NCBI GenBank assembly: GCA_963753815.1 | Contig: CAVWDU010000007.1 | Location: forward strand, 310,001-374,000 | Length of the DNA: 64,000 bases | Reading direction: 5' to 3' | From: CAVWDU01 sp963753815 | GTDB lineage: Bacteria; Pseudomonadota; Gammaproteobacteria; Pseudomonadales; Halieaceae | Part shown: positions 18,160-26,620 of the stretch, one piece after another | Numbering within the stretch: position 1 is the first letter of the stretch | Layout: the number at the start of each line of letters is the position of its first letter | Notes under the pieces: model-generated | What the model was told of the DNA's origin: nothing | Database searches by the model: none | What the model saw: the letters and a program-made list of their open reading frames with translations, nothing else | Translations under genes and position numbers: made by a program

Positions 18160-20140
18160 TATAGATCTGAAACGCATCGTCGGCATCGTCCAGGGGAAAC
18201 CCGAGGTCGATCCGGGCCACACCCACCGGTGACCGCCAGCGCAGACCGACGCCGATGCCGACTTTTGCGTCGATATCGTCAAAGTCATTGAAGGCATTAC
18301 CGGCATCGACGAACACCGCGGCACCCCAGTCGGGCAGAAAGCTGTACTCATATTCGAGGCTGCCGATAAGCTGGTGCTTGCCTCCCGTCAACGCATCCTC
18401 GGGGAAAAGCGTTTCAAAGCCGTAACCTCGCACGCTGCGACCGCCACCGGCCCGGAATTCGTAATACTCGGGGAGCTGGTTGAAATTGACACCCAGCACC
18501 CGGCGACTTTCCGCATCCGAATACCCCAGCGCCGCCCGCAACAGGATACGACTTCGCTCCCCGGGCGAGCGGATGTGCCAGCTGTTGAGCCGCGCCTGCC
18601 AGAAATCGATGTTCGAGCCCAGGTCCTGGCTGGCGCCGGTGAGCGACAGGCTGAAAAAGTCGCCATCGCGGATCAGGATGCGGTCATCGCTGCGGCGCAG
18701 GGTCAATCGGTAGCCGGGCACCAGCGCCTCGAACTCGGGGGCGAGCGTCCGATAGGCCTCCTGGCCGATCCGGTCGATGATGAACTGCTGGGACGAATCG
18801 GGCAGGTTCCCGAACAGGACCTCGAACACGTCATAGTTCTCGGTCACCCAGCTGGCGCCGAACCTCTGGTCGACGGTGAAGTCACCCCAGCGCCTGCGCG
18901 GCGCAAACCACTGCCCGGACACTAGATCGGTTGCGATCCGTGTTTCGCCGCCCTCGTCGAGGTCCACGTCATCAAACGTGAGGTCCTTGCTCTCGTGCCG
19001 GGCGCCCAGTTCAACCCGGCTGCGCTCGAGAGGATCGATGGGGATGACATACCTGAAATCGCCGGCGAGACGGTTACGCTCTTCAACCACGGTGCCACTC
19101 AGGGTAAAGCGGTGCCCGCGGTCACCGATGTGCCGGCGCAGCCAGTCCAGTTGCACGCCCAGCCCGGTATCGGTTCCCCAACCGAGGCGGCCGCGATAGC
19201 GGTTGGCCTTGTAGGGGTCGAGCAGAATGCGCACGGGAATAGCGGGGGGATCCCCCCCGGTTGGCGGAAGCCGCTGAATGTTCACCTCCTGGAAATGGCC
19301 GCTTCGGGTGAGTTCTCGGCGTTGCCGGGCCAGCGCCGCCTCATTGAACGGCGCTCCCGGCTCCAGCACCAGGAACTTCTGCAGGTACGACTCGGCAAAC
19401 CGGTACTGTTCAAATTCGACGGGCCCGAAGACATAACGCGGCCCACGCTCGAGCGCGAGATACACCGTCGCGGTATAGGCATCGAGGTCCACTTCGACCC
19501 GGTGCTCACGATAGCCGGCGTCGAGAAACCCCTCCGCGACCACCGCGTTGATGAGTGTTTGCTTAGCCGCTTCGTAGCGGCGGTGGTCAAGGGTCTGCCC
19601 TTCACGCAGGCTGGTGTGCGCCAGTGCGGTGACACCCGCGACGGCGTCACAGCCGGCCCCGTCGACGTCGATGCACAGCCTGCCGATGGCCAGCGGTGGC
19701 CCTGGATCGACATTATATTCAGCCCGCCAGGTCTGCCCGCCTGCCGCGGGAGGTACCAGCCTGGACTCGATGACCGGCTGATAATAGCCGAACGGTTCCA
19801 ACGCGGTAGCGATCTCGCGATCGCCAGCCGCAAACAGTTCTTCGATGGTTGCGGCCTTCAAGCCGGGCCGCCGGCGCCTCTCTTCGAGTTGCAGTGACGC
19901 CAGCGCATTGCTGCGCAGTTCACCCTCGAGCCCGACCAATGTGAGCTCGATCTGCACCGCTGCCGCTGCCGGCATTGCAATAAGCCACCCGCAGAGACAC
20001 AGCACCAGCGCGATCGAGATACTGTCGCCGGCATGTGCGCACCGTCGCCACCTGAAGACGGCGCCATCATCGCAACGCCTTCTTACCGTTGCCTGCTTGC
20101 GGCAGGGAACCGGCAGTGTCCGCAGGCGGCTAGCGCTCAT
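18137..20140 (-). CDS. tamA: TamA-like outer-membrane assembly factor (Omp85 family)
   Basis: 667 residues. A long basic N-terminus leads to a signal peptide at about 42-60 (ALVLCLCGWLIAMPAAAA). POTRA-like domains follow to about 280, then a 16-strand Omp85 barrel. The barrel holds a VRGY-like motif (GRSVRGYGFE), the LFPEDALTGGKHQLIGSLEYEY pattern typical of TamA, and a C-terminal strand ending in Phe (ITVGPEF). TamA inserts outer-membrane proteins together with TamB. It starts 11 bp before the tamB stop on the same strand, so the gene order is tamB then tamA, reverse of E. coli. Confidence 0.9.
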   Translation of the reverse strand: MSASRLRTLPVPCRKQATVRRRCDDGAVFRWRRCAHAGDSISIALVLCLCGWLIAMPAAAAVQIELTLVGLEGELRSNALASLQLEERRRRPGLKAATIEELFAAGDREIATALEPFGYYQPVIESRLVPPAAGGQTWRAEYNVDPGPPLAIGRLCIDVDGAGCDAVAGVTALAHTSLREGQTLDHRRYEAAKQTLINAVVAEGFLDAGYREHRVEVDLDAYTATVYLALERGPRYVFGPVEFEQYRFAESYLQKFLVLEPGAPFNEAALARQRRELTRSGHFQEVNIQRLPPTGGDPPAIPVRILLDPYKANRYRGRLGWGTDTGLGVQLDWLRRHIGDRGHRFTLSGTVVEERNRLAGDFRYVIPIDPLERSRVELGARHESKDLTFDDVDLDEGGETRIATDLVSGQWFAPRRRWGDFTVDQRFGASWVTENYDVFEVLFGNLPDSSQQFIIDRIGQEAYRTLAPEFEALVPGYRLTLRRSDDRILIRDGDFFSLSLTGASQDLGSNIDFWQARLNSWHIRSPGERSRILLRAALGYSDAESRRVLGVNFNQLPEYYEFRAGGGRSVRGYGFETLFPEDALTGGKHQLIGSLEYEYSFLPDWGAAVFVDAGNAFNDFDDIDAKVGIGVGLRWRSPVGVARIDLGFPLDDADDAFQIYITVGPEF

Positions 20141-23100
20141 GGGTCCAGGTCAGGTTCACGTTGCTGTCGGCCTCACCGGCATTGACGCCAACGCCGTAAC
20201 GCGGTGTGATCGTGTACACCGTGTTGAACTCGCTGGTCTCTTCCAGCAGGTTGAAACCGTAGCCGACGTAGAGCTTCGGGTGCAGGTAGGTACCGATGCT
20301 GAGCACGTTGTCGCGGTTGCCCGCGGACCGCCCGGTCAGGAGGTAGGACTGTACGTCCTCGGGTTCGAGCTGGGGTCGAGAGAACAGGGTGAGTACGGGT
20401 TGGTCCAGCGAGCCGGTGACTTCCACGCCCGCCGCGGTCACCTGCGGGTCGTTGTCTATCCAGCGTACCGCCCGCAGGACGAGTTCCGGCTCGGTCACCG
20501 GCGCATTGGCATAGATCACCCGGCCCGTCTCGATCTCCAGGTCCTGGCCGAATGCCCTGAAGCTGCCGTTTTCGATCGCCAGCCTGCCATTCGCGATCGG
20601 CACCAGGTCATCCTGCTGCGGTTCGTTGCGGAAGTCGACCGCGCCACTGAGGCTTCCCACCAGGCCCAGCGCCTTCACCCTGACGTCGTCTCCCAGCACC
20701 AGCCGGACCTGGCTGTCGATGCGCAGCGGCGGCGGTGAAGGACTTCTTACCTCGACGGCGTCGGCGCGGGAAATGATCACCACGTCCGGCGATGCCACCA
20801 CGACCGTGCCCGCCTCGGGCTCAAGCGTCGGGTCTTCCGCGGCCATCCGGGGGCTCAGGCCGAGCCCGGGCGTGATCCGGGCCCGGGGCAGGCTGATGAC
20901 GCCGCGCAGGCGCAACAGGCTATCTTGCCAGTCGACCGTCAGGTCGGGCGACGCCAGCACCTGCCCATCCTGGGTATCGAAGATCTCGAACCGCTCCCCG
21001 GTCAGCGCCAGGGCGACACGGTCACCGCCGAGACCCACACGGCCTCTGAGCGCAACGTGACCGGGCCCGGAGAGGAGGCCGCCGGCCAGCGCCAGTTCCC
21101 CCGGTGTTTCCGGGCCGCCGGTCAGGCGCAGCGCTATCTCCCGCAGTTTCAGTCCGGCCACCGGGACATCGGCCCTGCCGTCAACGAGTACCAGATCGCC
21201 GATCAATTGAGGCGCGTCGAGGGACCCTGCGAGCTGAAAATCGGCGGCCAGGCGACCGGCGGTGTTATCCAGCTCCGGCACCAGGGCCTGCAATCCGGTG
21301 AGGTCGTCAATCCGGGCTGCAACGCGCCCCGTAAGCGGCTGGGGGTCGGGCATCGGCAGCCGATGCATCCCCGGCAGGCCGATCTCGGCGTCGACGACCC
21401 GGTGCCGGTCCGTCTCCAGCTGCAATAGGGCGCGGGCGCCGTCCTCGGTTACCAAGGCAGAGAGCCGGCCGCCGTCGTGACCAAACTCGCGGCTCCCCTC
21501 GAGACCCTCAACGACCAGCGCGCCGGGCCCGACATCGACGTCGGCGCGCAGCCTGACTTCGCCCGCGGCATCGATACTGGCGATGAAGGTGCCGTCCAGG
21601 TCGCCCCTGAGATTGGCCAGCAGGCGTGAAGTTGGCAGCGAGCGCAACAGGCCATTGACCTGAAACCCGTCACCGGCCACCCAGCCCCCACCCGCGCAGA
21701 CTGAAGCCCGGTCGGCGGCCGATTCCAGGCAGACCTGCGACAGGGCGATGTCCTCGGGACGGGCGGTCAGTGCAGCCGGTCCTGCGGAGCGCCACTCTCC
21801 GGAGGTGTCACCGACAATCGCCAGGCTGGAGAGCGCACCGCGCCAGCTTGCCGCCCGCGCGTCCCAGCCACCGTCGAGGCGAGCAATGACCCTCGCCGCC
21901 GGACTGTCGACGTCGGCTGCGAGCCGGTGGCGGGCTGTCGTCCCCTGCGCCGTGAGTGACAGTCCGCCCAGAATCTGTTGGCCGTCCTGCTCCAGACCGC
22001 TGAGCTGCAGCGACAGCGACAAGAGGTCGGACGCCGCCGCGCCCCCCTCGGCCGTCAGATCCAGTGCATGCAGGGCGAGCCCCTCGTAAGTGAGAGCATC
22101 CGACTTCGCGTGAATCGCCAGCCACGGTGCGGTGGGATGACCCTCGATGCGGCCGCTGGCGAAGAAGGCACCATCCAGCCCGGGCACGACCCGCTGCGGC
22201 GCCGGGACACTGGCCCGCCATTCCACGGCGAATACCGGTGTAAGCTGCCCCGTCGCAGTGAGTGTGTTGCCAGCCCGGTCGAGGTCAAAGGCCGCCAGCG
22301 TCAGGCCACGATCGTTGGGCTCAACCCGGGCGGTGAGCGCGAGGGGGTGGCCGGACAACGAGCCGGACAGCGGATCGAGCTGGAGGGTGACCACGGGGCC
22401 CTGCTGCTCATCCAGGTAACCCGTGGATGCCAGTGAAAACGAGAGTTCTCCGGGCGCCTGCGAGAACAGTTCAGCCGGGTTGAGTTTGCGACCGCTCGCC
22501 TGCATGTCCCAGCGCAACCGCGGCTCCCAGCCTACCTCGCCGGCAAGTTCCAACTCGCCTTCAAGCAGTTGTCCGCGGAGATAGCGCAGCGACAACCGCT
22601 CCAGGTCGCCGGCGCCCTCCCCTGACCATACTCCGGCAGGCACGCCGTCGCCGTCGATCTCTGCCGCCAGCACCAGCTCATAGGCATCGACAGGGCCGGT
22701 GATGTCCAGCTCGCCCGTGTTGCTGACCAGGTCTGCGCGCGGTCCCTGCAGCGGCCAGCGCAGCTCTCGCCAGCGCAGACTGAGGGCGAGGTCCGGGGCA
22801 CCGGCAAGGTCCACCTCGCCGTCAAGCGCCAGCTCCCCGGGCAGGCCTGCGGGCATCAGCGTCGCGCGGTCGATGCGCAGGGTATCACCAGCAAGCGTAA
22901 CCTGCAGTAACCCGTGCCCTTCCAGTCCGCCGGGTAATCCCTCCGGCAGCGGTACCGCCGGGCCCGGCCCCACTCGGTACTCGAGATCGGCAACCGGGTC
23001 TCCCCGCCAGTCAATGTCCCCGCGCAGCGCCAGCGAACCCGGCTCACCGGACAGATCTAGGCCGTCCAGCTGTATGCCGTCGGTGTCGCCTGTTGCCAGG

Positions 23101-24041
23101 AGCGTAGCGTGAAACGCGCCCGCATCGGCAAGCCACAACCCCGTGTCAGCGTCGATGGAGTAGGCGCCGGCATTCCCCTCGGTGGCCAGGCTTCCCGGCC
23201 CCAGTGTGCCAGGGCCGCCCAGGCGGCTGAGATCAAGCAGCGGCCAGTCCACGGTCAACGCCCAGGACGGCGTGGCCAACAGTTCGCGCAGTTCGCCTTC
23301 GGCGTTCAGAGCGAAGGCACCGCGCCCCGTGTGCACGATGGTCAGGCGCTGTGCGTCACCATCCACCCGCAGCCGTCCTCCGCTGTCACCGAGCTCGTCC
23401 GCCGCGGACTGCCAGTCCACATTCAGGGAGACGGGGAGTCGATCGGTGAGCTCGATCTCGCCGCGAGCGCTGGCGATTCCCGGTGCACCCCGTAGCGTAA
23501 ACCTGTCGATGAACAGCCGGCGGTCCGAGAGCCGGGCCACCGCCGAGATTCCCAGCGGCGGGGTCCACGGCTGCTCCCCGACGCGTACCCTGAAGTCCTC
23601 GATCGCAAGCTCTGCCAGGTCTATATCAACGGGGAGGGGAATGTCCTGCGGCCGCAGCGGCGCGGCAGGGCTGTCCTCGTCCGCACTCTCGGGCAGCGCG
23701 AGACGCACACCGTCGAGATGGATCCGATCGACGGTCACGCTGCCGCGCAGCAAGTCAGCGGGCCGCCATTGCAGCCGCAGGCTGCGCACTTCGACCGCGC
23801 TCCCCGCCGGCGCCAGGCGCAGGTCGCCCAGCGCAAGCTCGCCGAGCAGGCGGCCTTCCACCTGCCCGACCGATAGCGTATCGCCAGCGATATTGCCGGC
23901 AAGCCGCACCAGGGAACGCGTCCCGCCCTCGGTAGCCGCCAGGCCCAGCAAGCCGACGAAGCTCAGGAGCACGACAACGACGAGCACCAGTAATACTCTA
24001 ATCAGGGTCGAAGGCCTGAACAGCGGCGCTATAGTTTTCAC
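20130..24041 (-). CDS. tamB: TamB-like translocation/assembly protein (DUF490)
   Basis: 1303 residues. One N-terminal transmembrane anchor (about 13-35, RVLLVLVVVVLLSFVGLLGLAA) is followed by a very long beta-rich repeat region, as in AsmA-like TamB. The C-terminal DUF490 domain shows DLVPIANGRLAIENG, YANAPVTEPELVLRA, then VLTLFSRPQLEPEDVQSYLL and GYGFNLLEETSEF, the strongest family pattern. It works with TamA, and TamB-type proteins also carry phospholipid across the periplasm. Transcription reads directly into tamA (11-bp overlap). Confidence 0.92.
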   Translation of the reverse strand: MKTIAPLFRPSTLIRVLLVLVVVVLLSFVGLLGLAATEGGTRSLVRLAGNIAGDTLSVGQVEGRLLGELALGDLRLAPAGSAVEVRSLRLQWRPADLLRGSVTVDRIHLDGVRLALPESADEDSPAAPLRPQDIPLPVDIDLAELAIEDFRVRVGEQPWTPPLGISAVARLSDRRLFIDRFTLRGAPGIASARGEIELTDRLPVSLNVDWQSAADELGDSGGRLRVDGDAQRLTIVHTGRGAFALNAEGELRELLATPSWALTVDWPLLDLSRLGGPGTLGPGSLATEGNAGAYSIDADTGLWLADAGAFHATLLATGDTDGIQLDGLDLSGEPGSLALRGDIDWRGDPVADLEYRVGPGPAVPLPEGLPGGLEGHGLLQVTLAGDTLRIDRATLMPAGLPGELALDGEVDLAGAPDLALSLRWRELRWPLQGPRADLVSNTGELDITGPVDAYELVLAAEIDGDGVPAGVWSGEGAGDLERLSLRYLRGQLLEGELELAGEVGWEPRLRWDMQASGRKLNPAELFSQAPGELSFSLASTGYLDEQQGPVVTLQLDPLSGSLSGHPLALTARVEPNDRGLTLAAFDLDRAGNTLTATGQLTPVFAVEWRASVPAPQRVVPGLDGAFFASGRIEGHPTAPWLAIHAKSDALTYEGLALHALDLTAEGGAAASDLLSLSLQLSGLEQDGQQILGGLSLTAQGTTARHRLAADVDSPAARVIARLDGGWDARAASWRGALSSLAIVGDTSGEWRSAGPAALTARPEDIALSQVCLESAADRASVCAGGGWVAGDGFQVNGLLRSLPTSRLLANLRGDLDGTFIASIDAAGEVRLRADVDVGPGALVVEGLEGSREFGHDGGRLSALVTEDGARALLQLETDRHRVVDAEIGLPGMHRLPMPDPQPLTGRVAARIDDLTGLQALVPELDNTAGRLAADFQLAGSLDAPQLIGDLVLVDGRADVPVAGLKLREIALRLTGGPETPGELALAGGLLSGPGHVALRGRVGLGGDRVALALTGERFEIFDTQDGQVLASPDLTVDWQDSLLRLRGVISLPRARITPGLGLSPRMAAEDPTLEPEAGTVVVASPDVVIISRADAVEVRSPSPPPLRIDSQVRLVLGDDVRVKALGLVGSLSGAVDFRNEPQQDDLVPIANGRLAIENGSFRAFGQDLEIETGRVIYANAPVTEPELVLRAVRWIDNDPQVTAAGVEVTGSLDQPVLTLFSRPQLEPEDVQSYLLTGRSAGNRDNVLSIGTYLHPKLYVGYGFNLLEETSEFNTVYTITPRYGVGVNAGEADSNVNLTWTHER

Positions 24042-24141
24042 GACACCCCGGGAAACTTGCCAGCTCGCGAGCGGTCGATTAACGTAAGCTGAAATCCAAC
24101 GTCCGCCCTCATGTCCGACATACTATTGAGAGGGCCATCCA

Positions 24142-24675
24142 ATGAAAAGGTGGAATACCATGAAAAACCTTTCTCTCGCCCTGACTTTCGCCGCCATCTG
24201 CGCCAGTGCCGCGTTCGCAGTCGACTTCAACAAGGACGCGCTCAAGAAAATGCAGGAGGAGGGCCACGATATCGTCGACCAGGAGCAGGGCCTGCGCGCC
24301 TTCAGGCTGGCCTCAGACCTGTGCCTGCACGCCGCCAAGCCCAAAAAGGCGGGGTCCAAACTGCAGGTCGCGAAATGCAAGTCCAAATCCGATAACCAGA
24401 AATGGCAATTTGACGACAAGGGACGACTGGCGACCAAGGGCGGTGTGTGCCTCGGCGTGAGCGGCAATGGCAAGAAAGCGGGCGCCAGGGCGGAACTGCA
24501 GCAGTGTGGCGACGCCGAACACCAGCGCTGGACCCTGGACGACAAGGGGCGCCTGGTAAACGGGTTCGGCAACTGCCTGCAGGCCGCCGGCAATGGCACC
24601 AAGGCGGGCGCGAAACTGGAAAGCAGGCCCTGCAAACAGTCTGCGGCGCAGACCTGGGAACAGACCACGCTGTAG
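24142..24675 (+). CDS. Secreted RICIN-type (QxW) beta-trefoil lectin-like protein
   Basis: 177 residues. A signal peptide (about 7-28, NLSLALTFAAICASAAFA) precedes a short helical region. A trefoil follows with three repeats of the QxW type: NQKWQFDDKGRL, HQRWTLDDKGRLV and AQTWEQ. Each repeat begins with a C-L-x-A/G-style segment (LCLHAAKP, VCLGVSGNG, NCLQAAGNG). Six Cys could give three disulfides. It is rich in Lys. This is a glycan-binding or structural trefoil, with no enzymatic domain. An alternative ATG at 24160 would remove six residues and still keep the signal peptide. Confidence 0.82.
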   Translation: MKRWNTMKNLSLALTFAAICASAAFAVDFNKDALKKMQEEGHDIVDQEQGLRAFRLASDLCLHAAKPKKAGSKLQVAKCKSKSDNQKWQFDDKGRLATKGGVCLGVSGNGKKAGARAELQQCGDAEHQRWTLDDKGRLVNGFGNCLQAAGNGTKAGAKLESRPCKQSAAQTWEQTTL

Positions 24676-24724
24676 CGCGAATGAGCACCGGCAGAACCAC
24701 GAGCACCCACAGGAAACCGACGAC

Positions 24725-25084
24725 ATGACAACCCTGCGACCCCTGGCTGAGCTTATCGCGGAACTCAGGAGCGAATTGAGGTGCCTCGAGGCCATGGCCT
24801 GCATCGATGAAATCCAGGCGACGGGCGGGCTGATCATCGATGTTCGCGAAGTGGGTGAGGTTGCCGCCGAGCCGACCCCGCACTCGGTGAACCTGCCCCG
24901 GGGTATCCTCGAGATGAAAATCACCGACCTGGCGGGAGACCCGGAACACCCCATCTACCTGCACTGCGCCACCGGCGGCCGGGCGACGTTGGCCGCTGAG
25001 CAGCTGGCACGGCTGGGCTACACGCGAGTCACCGTGATGACGTCCCCGCTGGCGCAGGTGGTCGAGGCACAGCGTCAGCTCTAG
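24725..25084 (+). CDS. Rhodanese-like domain protein
   Basis: 119 residues from an ATG 49 bp after the lectin gene. Features are the DVREVGE start-of-domain motif (residues about 40-46) and the active loop HCATGGRA (C-x2-G-x-R, Cys at about 81), as in single-domain rhodaneses that carry sulfur from thiosulfate. The N-terminal 30 residues (ELIAELRSELRCLEAM) form an amphipathic helix not needed for catalysis. A frame further upstream reaches 24593 but overlaps the lectin gene, so the ATG at 24725 is chosen. Confidence 0.85.
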   Translation: MTTLRPLAELIAELRSELRCLEAMACIDEIQATGGLIIDVREVGEVAAEPTPHSVNLPRGILEMKITDLAGDPEHPIYLHCATGGRATLAAEQLARLGYTRVTVMTSPLAQVVEAQRQL

Positions 25085-25228
25085 CAGCCTGCTGAAAAAG
25101 CCTCAGCCGGCACGATACGGCGTTAAAAGTCGGCTCAAAAGCCTCATGTACTGCCGCGTACACTGCGGTTTTTCGCCGATTGTTGCCTTGTCTCGCACTC
25201 GCCTGCGACTTTTTTAAAAGGCTGCTAC
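25081..25228. repeat. MITE-like element with imperfect terminal inverted repeats
   Basis: The left end (TAGCAGCCTGCTGAAAAAG) and the right end, read in reverse, (TAGCAGCCTTTTAAAAAAG) match in 16 of 19 positions. Between them is a palindrome-rich core with GTACTGCCGCGTAC near 25150. The element is about 148 bp, has no gene, and overlaps the rhodanese stop codon and the lipoprotein stop. It is therefore probably transcribed from both sides and may act as a terminator. No transposase is visible. Confidence 0.5.
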
Positions 25229-25659
25229 TCTTTCAGCTCCACGTCCACCTGAATGACGGGGCGCGATGCGTATTCCTGCTCCAGCAACTCAACCCTGCCG
25301 CTGGCGACATCCGGGCCTGAAAACAGGAAGCCCATGCCCGGCAGCTGTTTGACCACATAACCCTCCATGTACAACTCGCCGGCATAACCGGAGATCAACC
25401 GGGTGGTGTCGGCAGTCGTCGTCATCAGCAGGCTGCGGTTGCGCTCATCGGGCTCATCGAGCGACACCACGGTGCAGTCGGGCGGGAGCTTTATCAGGGC
25501 GGGAAGCCAGTCGAAGGAAGGCGGGCAGGGGGCACCCGCGAGGCTGGCAGCTGTGCTACCCTCGCCAGCCGCGGCATCGACATCGGTAGCGGCCGGCTCA
25601 CGGTCGCAACCGGGCAGCATGATCAGCGCTAACAAGACGGTCAGGGCAAGGTTTCTCAC
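25225..25659 (-). CDS. Small lipoprotein of unknown function
   Basis: 144 residues from a GTG at 25659 with AGGAAG about 8 bp upstream. The signal peptide (NLALTVLLALIMLPGC) ends in a lipobox LPGC with Cys at residue 18. The mature part is polar and Asp/Pro-rich, with CPPSFDWLPALIKLPPDC (two Cys about 17 apart, possibly a disulfide). I know no family. The frame continues upstream to 25845 but without a signal peptide at its start, so the GTG is preferred. The 182-bp gap up to the DUF393 gene holds no clear element. Confidence 0.65.
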   Translation of the reverse strand: MRNLALTVLLALIMLPGCDREPAATDVDAAAGEGSTAASLAGAPCPPSFDWLPALIKLPPDCTVVSLDEPDERNRSLLMTTTADTTRLISGYAGELYMEGYVVKQLPGMGFLFSGPDVASGRVELLEQEYASRPVIQVDVELKE

Positions 25660-25841
25660 GGGCGTTCTTCCTGGCAATTCCTGAGGCGCGCTATGTTCGC
25701 ATAGACCCGGCGCGATCAACAAGCACCCCACTGACAGACGACCGCCCCCCGAAGACAGTGGCAATGGCGGAGAACAAGCAGGTTCCTTGCACCACGCCGT
25801 GACAAGCAGCACCGAATCACCCGGGGCTGCGGTGCCGTATA

Positions 25842-26234
25842 TCACGCCGAACGGGAAGCCCGATCACCCGCGTCGCCGTACAGCCGTTGGTAACGCTGCC
25901 GCGCCCACCGGTTGTAGGCGCGCTCGGCCAGGGGCCTGATACCGGGTAGCAGCAGGATCCGCCACAACCAACCGAACCGCGTGTGCTGCCACGCGGCCAC
26001 GTTTGCCTCCAGGCCCACCCTCACCCTGCCATGGGCATCCCGGTAATGCAGCTCACGCAGCAGATCGTCCCGGCCCGGCAGGCTGTCGTCCTCGATCTCG
26101 TGGATGTCACACAGGGTGAGGTTCTCACTGATCTCCCCAAGTTTTGCCACCTCGCGGGAGCACAGCGGGCACTGGCCGTCGTAATACAGTGTGTTCTTCA
26201 ATCGGTTCCATAAATTCTTCCGCCTGGTCGCCAT
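25842..26234 (-). CDS. DUF393 (DCC family) thiol-disulfide oxidoreductase-like protein
   Basis: 130 residues with the family motif YYDGQCPLCSREV near residues 17-29 (C-P-L-C). It also has LCDIHE and the C-terminal RIRPLAERAYN-like segment (GIRPLAERAYNRWARQRY), both standard in DUF393 proteins. A basic N-terminus could contact membrane or nucleic acid. Thioredoxin-like redox activity is assumed for the family but not proven. The start ATG at 26234 lies 220 bp from the broken DUF808 gene on the other strand. Confidence 0.82.
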   Translation of the reverse strand: MATRRKNLWNRLKNTLYYDGQCPLCSREVAKLGEISENLTLCDIHEIEDDSLPGRDDLLRELHYRDAHGRVRVGLEANVAAWQHTRFGWLWRILLLPGIRPLAERAYNRWARQRYQRLYGDAGDRASRSA

Positions 26235-26453
26235 GTCTCACCGAGTGCCTGCTGTGGACGTCCTGACACTCGCCTGGCCGCACTAGCGACGGTAATCGGT
26301 GAGCGAGCGGGCCAGCCGCGCCCCGGCTGAGCGGCACGCCGTGACAGTCCATTAAGGTCAAGTCACATTGGTTACGAATAGCTGCGATGGGCGGACCACC
26401 AAGGGGAGAGACCAGGCCCACAGTATCGCGCACTGAAAGGAAACAGGACTGTC

Positions 26454-26620
26454 ATGGCCGGAACCAGCCTGCCACTGCTCCTGGACGACATCGCCGCGCT
26501 GCTCGACGACGTTTCCGTGGTCACAAAAGTCGCGGCATCGTCAAGCTCGACGACGCGGGCCTCGCGCTGGTGGTGGTGAAGGCGGTAACGGCTATCGTGA
26601 ACACGGTGCGCGGTGCCTGA
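26454..26620 (+). pseudogene. DUF808 (YedI-like) gene remnant with internal deletions
   Basis: The ATG frame at 26454 gives 28 residues matching the N-terminus of DUF808 proteins (MAGTSLPLLLDDIAALLDD, then VVTKVAA), after which it shifts. The adjacent frame from 26534 reads GIVKLDDAGLAL, an internal DUF808 motif, then a short hydrophobic tail (VVVKAVTAIVNTVRGA) resembling the C-terminus. A full-length protein is about 300 residues, so most of the gene is missing. This is consistent with two deletions and a frameshift. The tail stop lies directly against the phospholipase gene stop (convergent). Confidence 0.7.
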
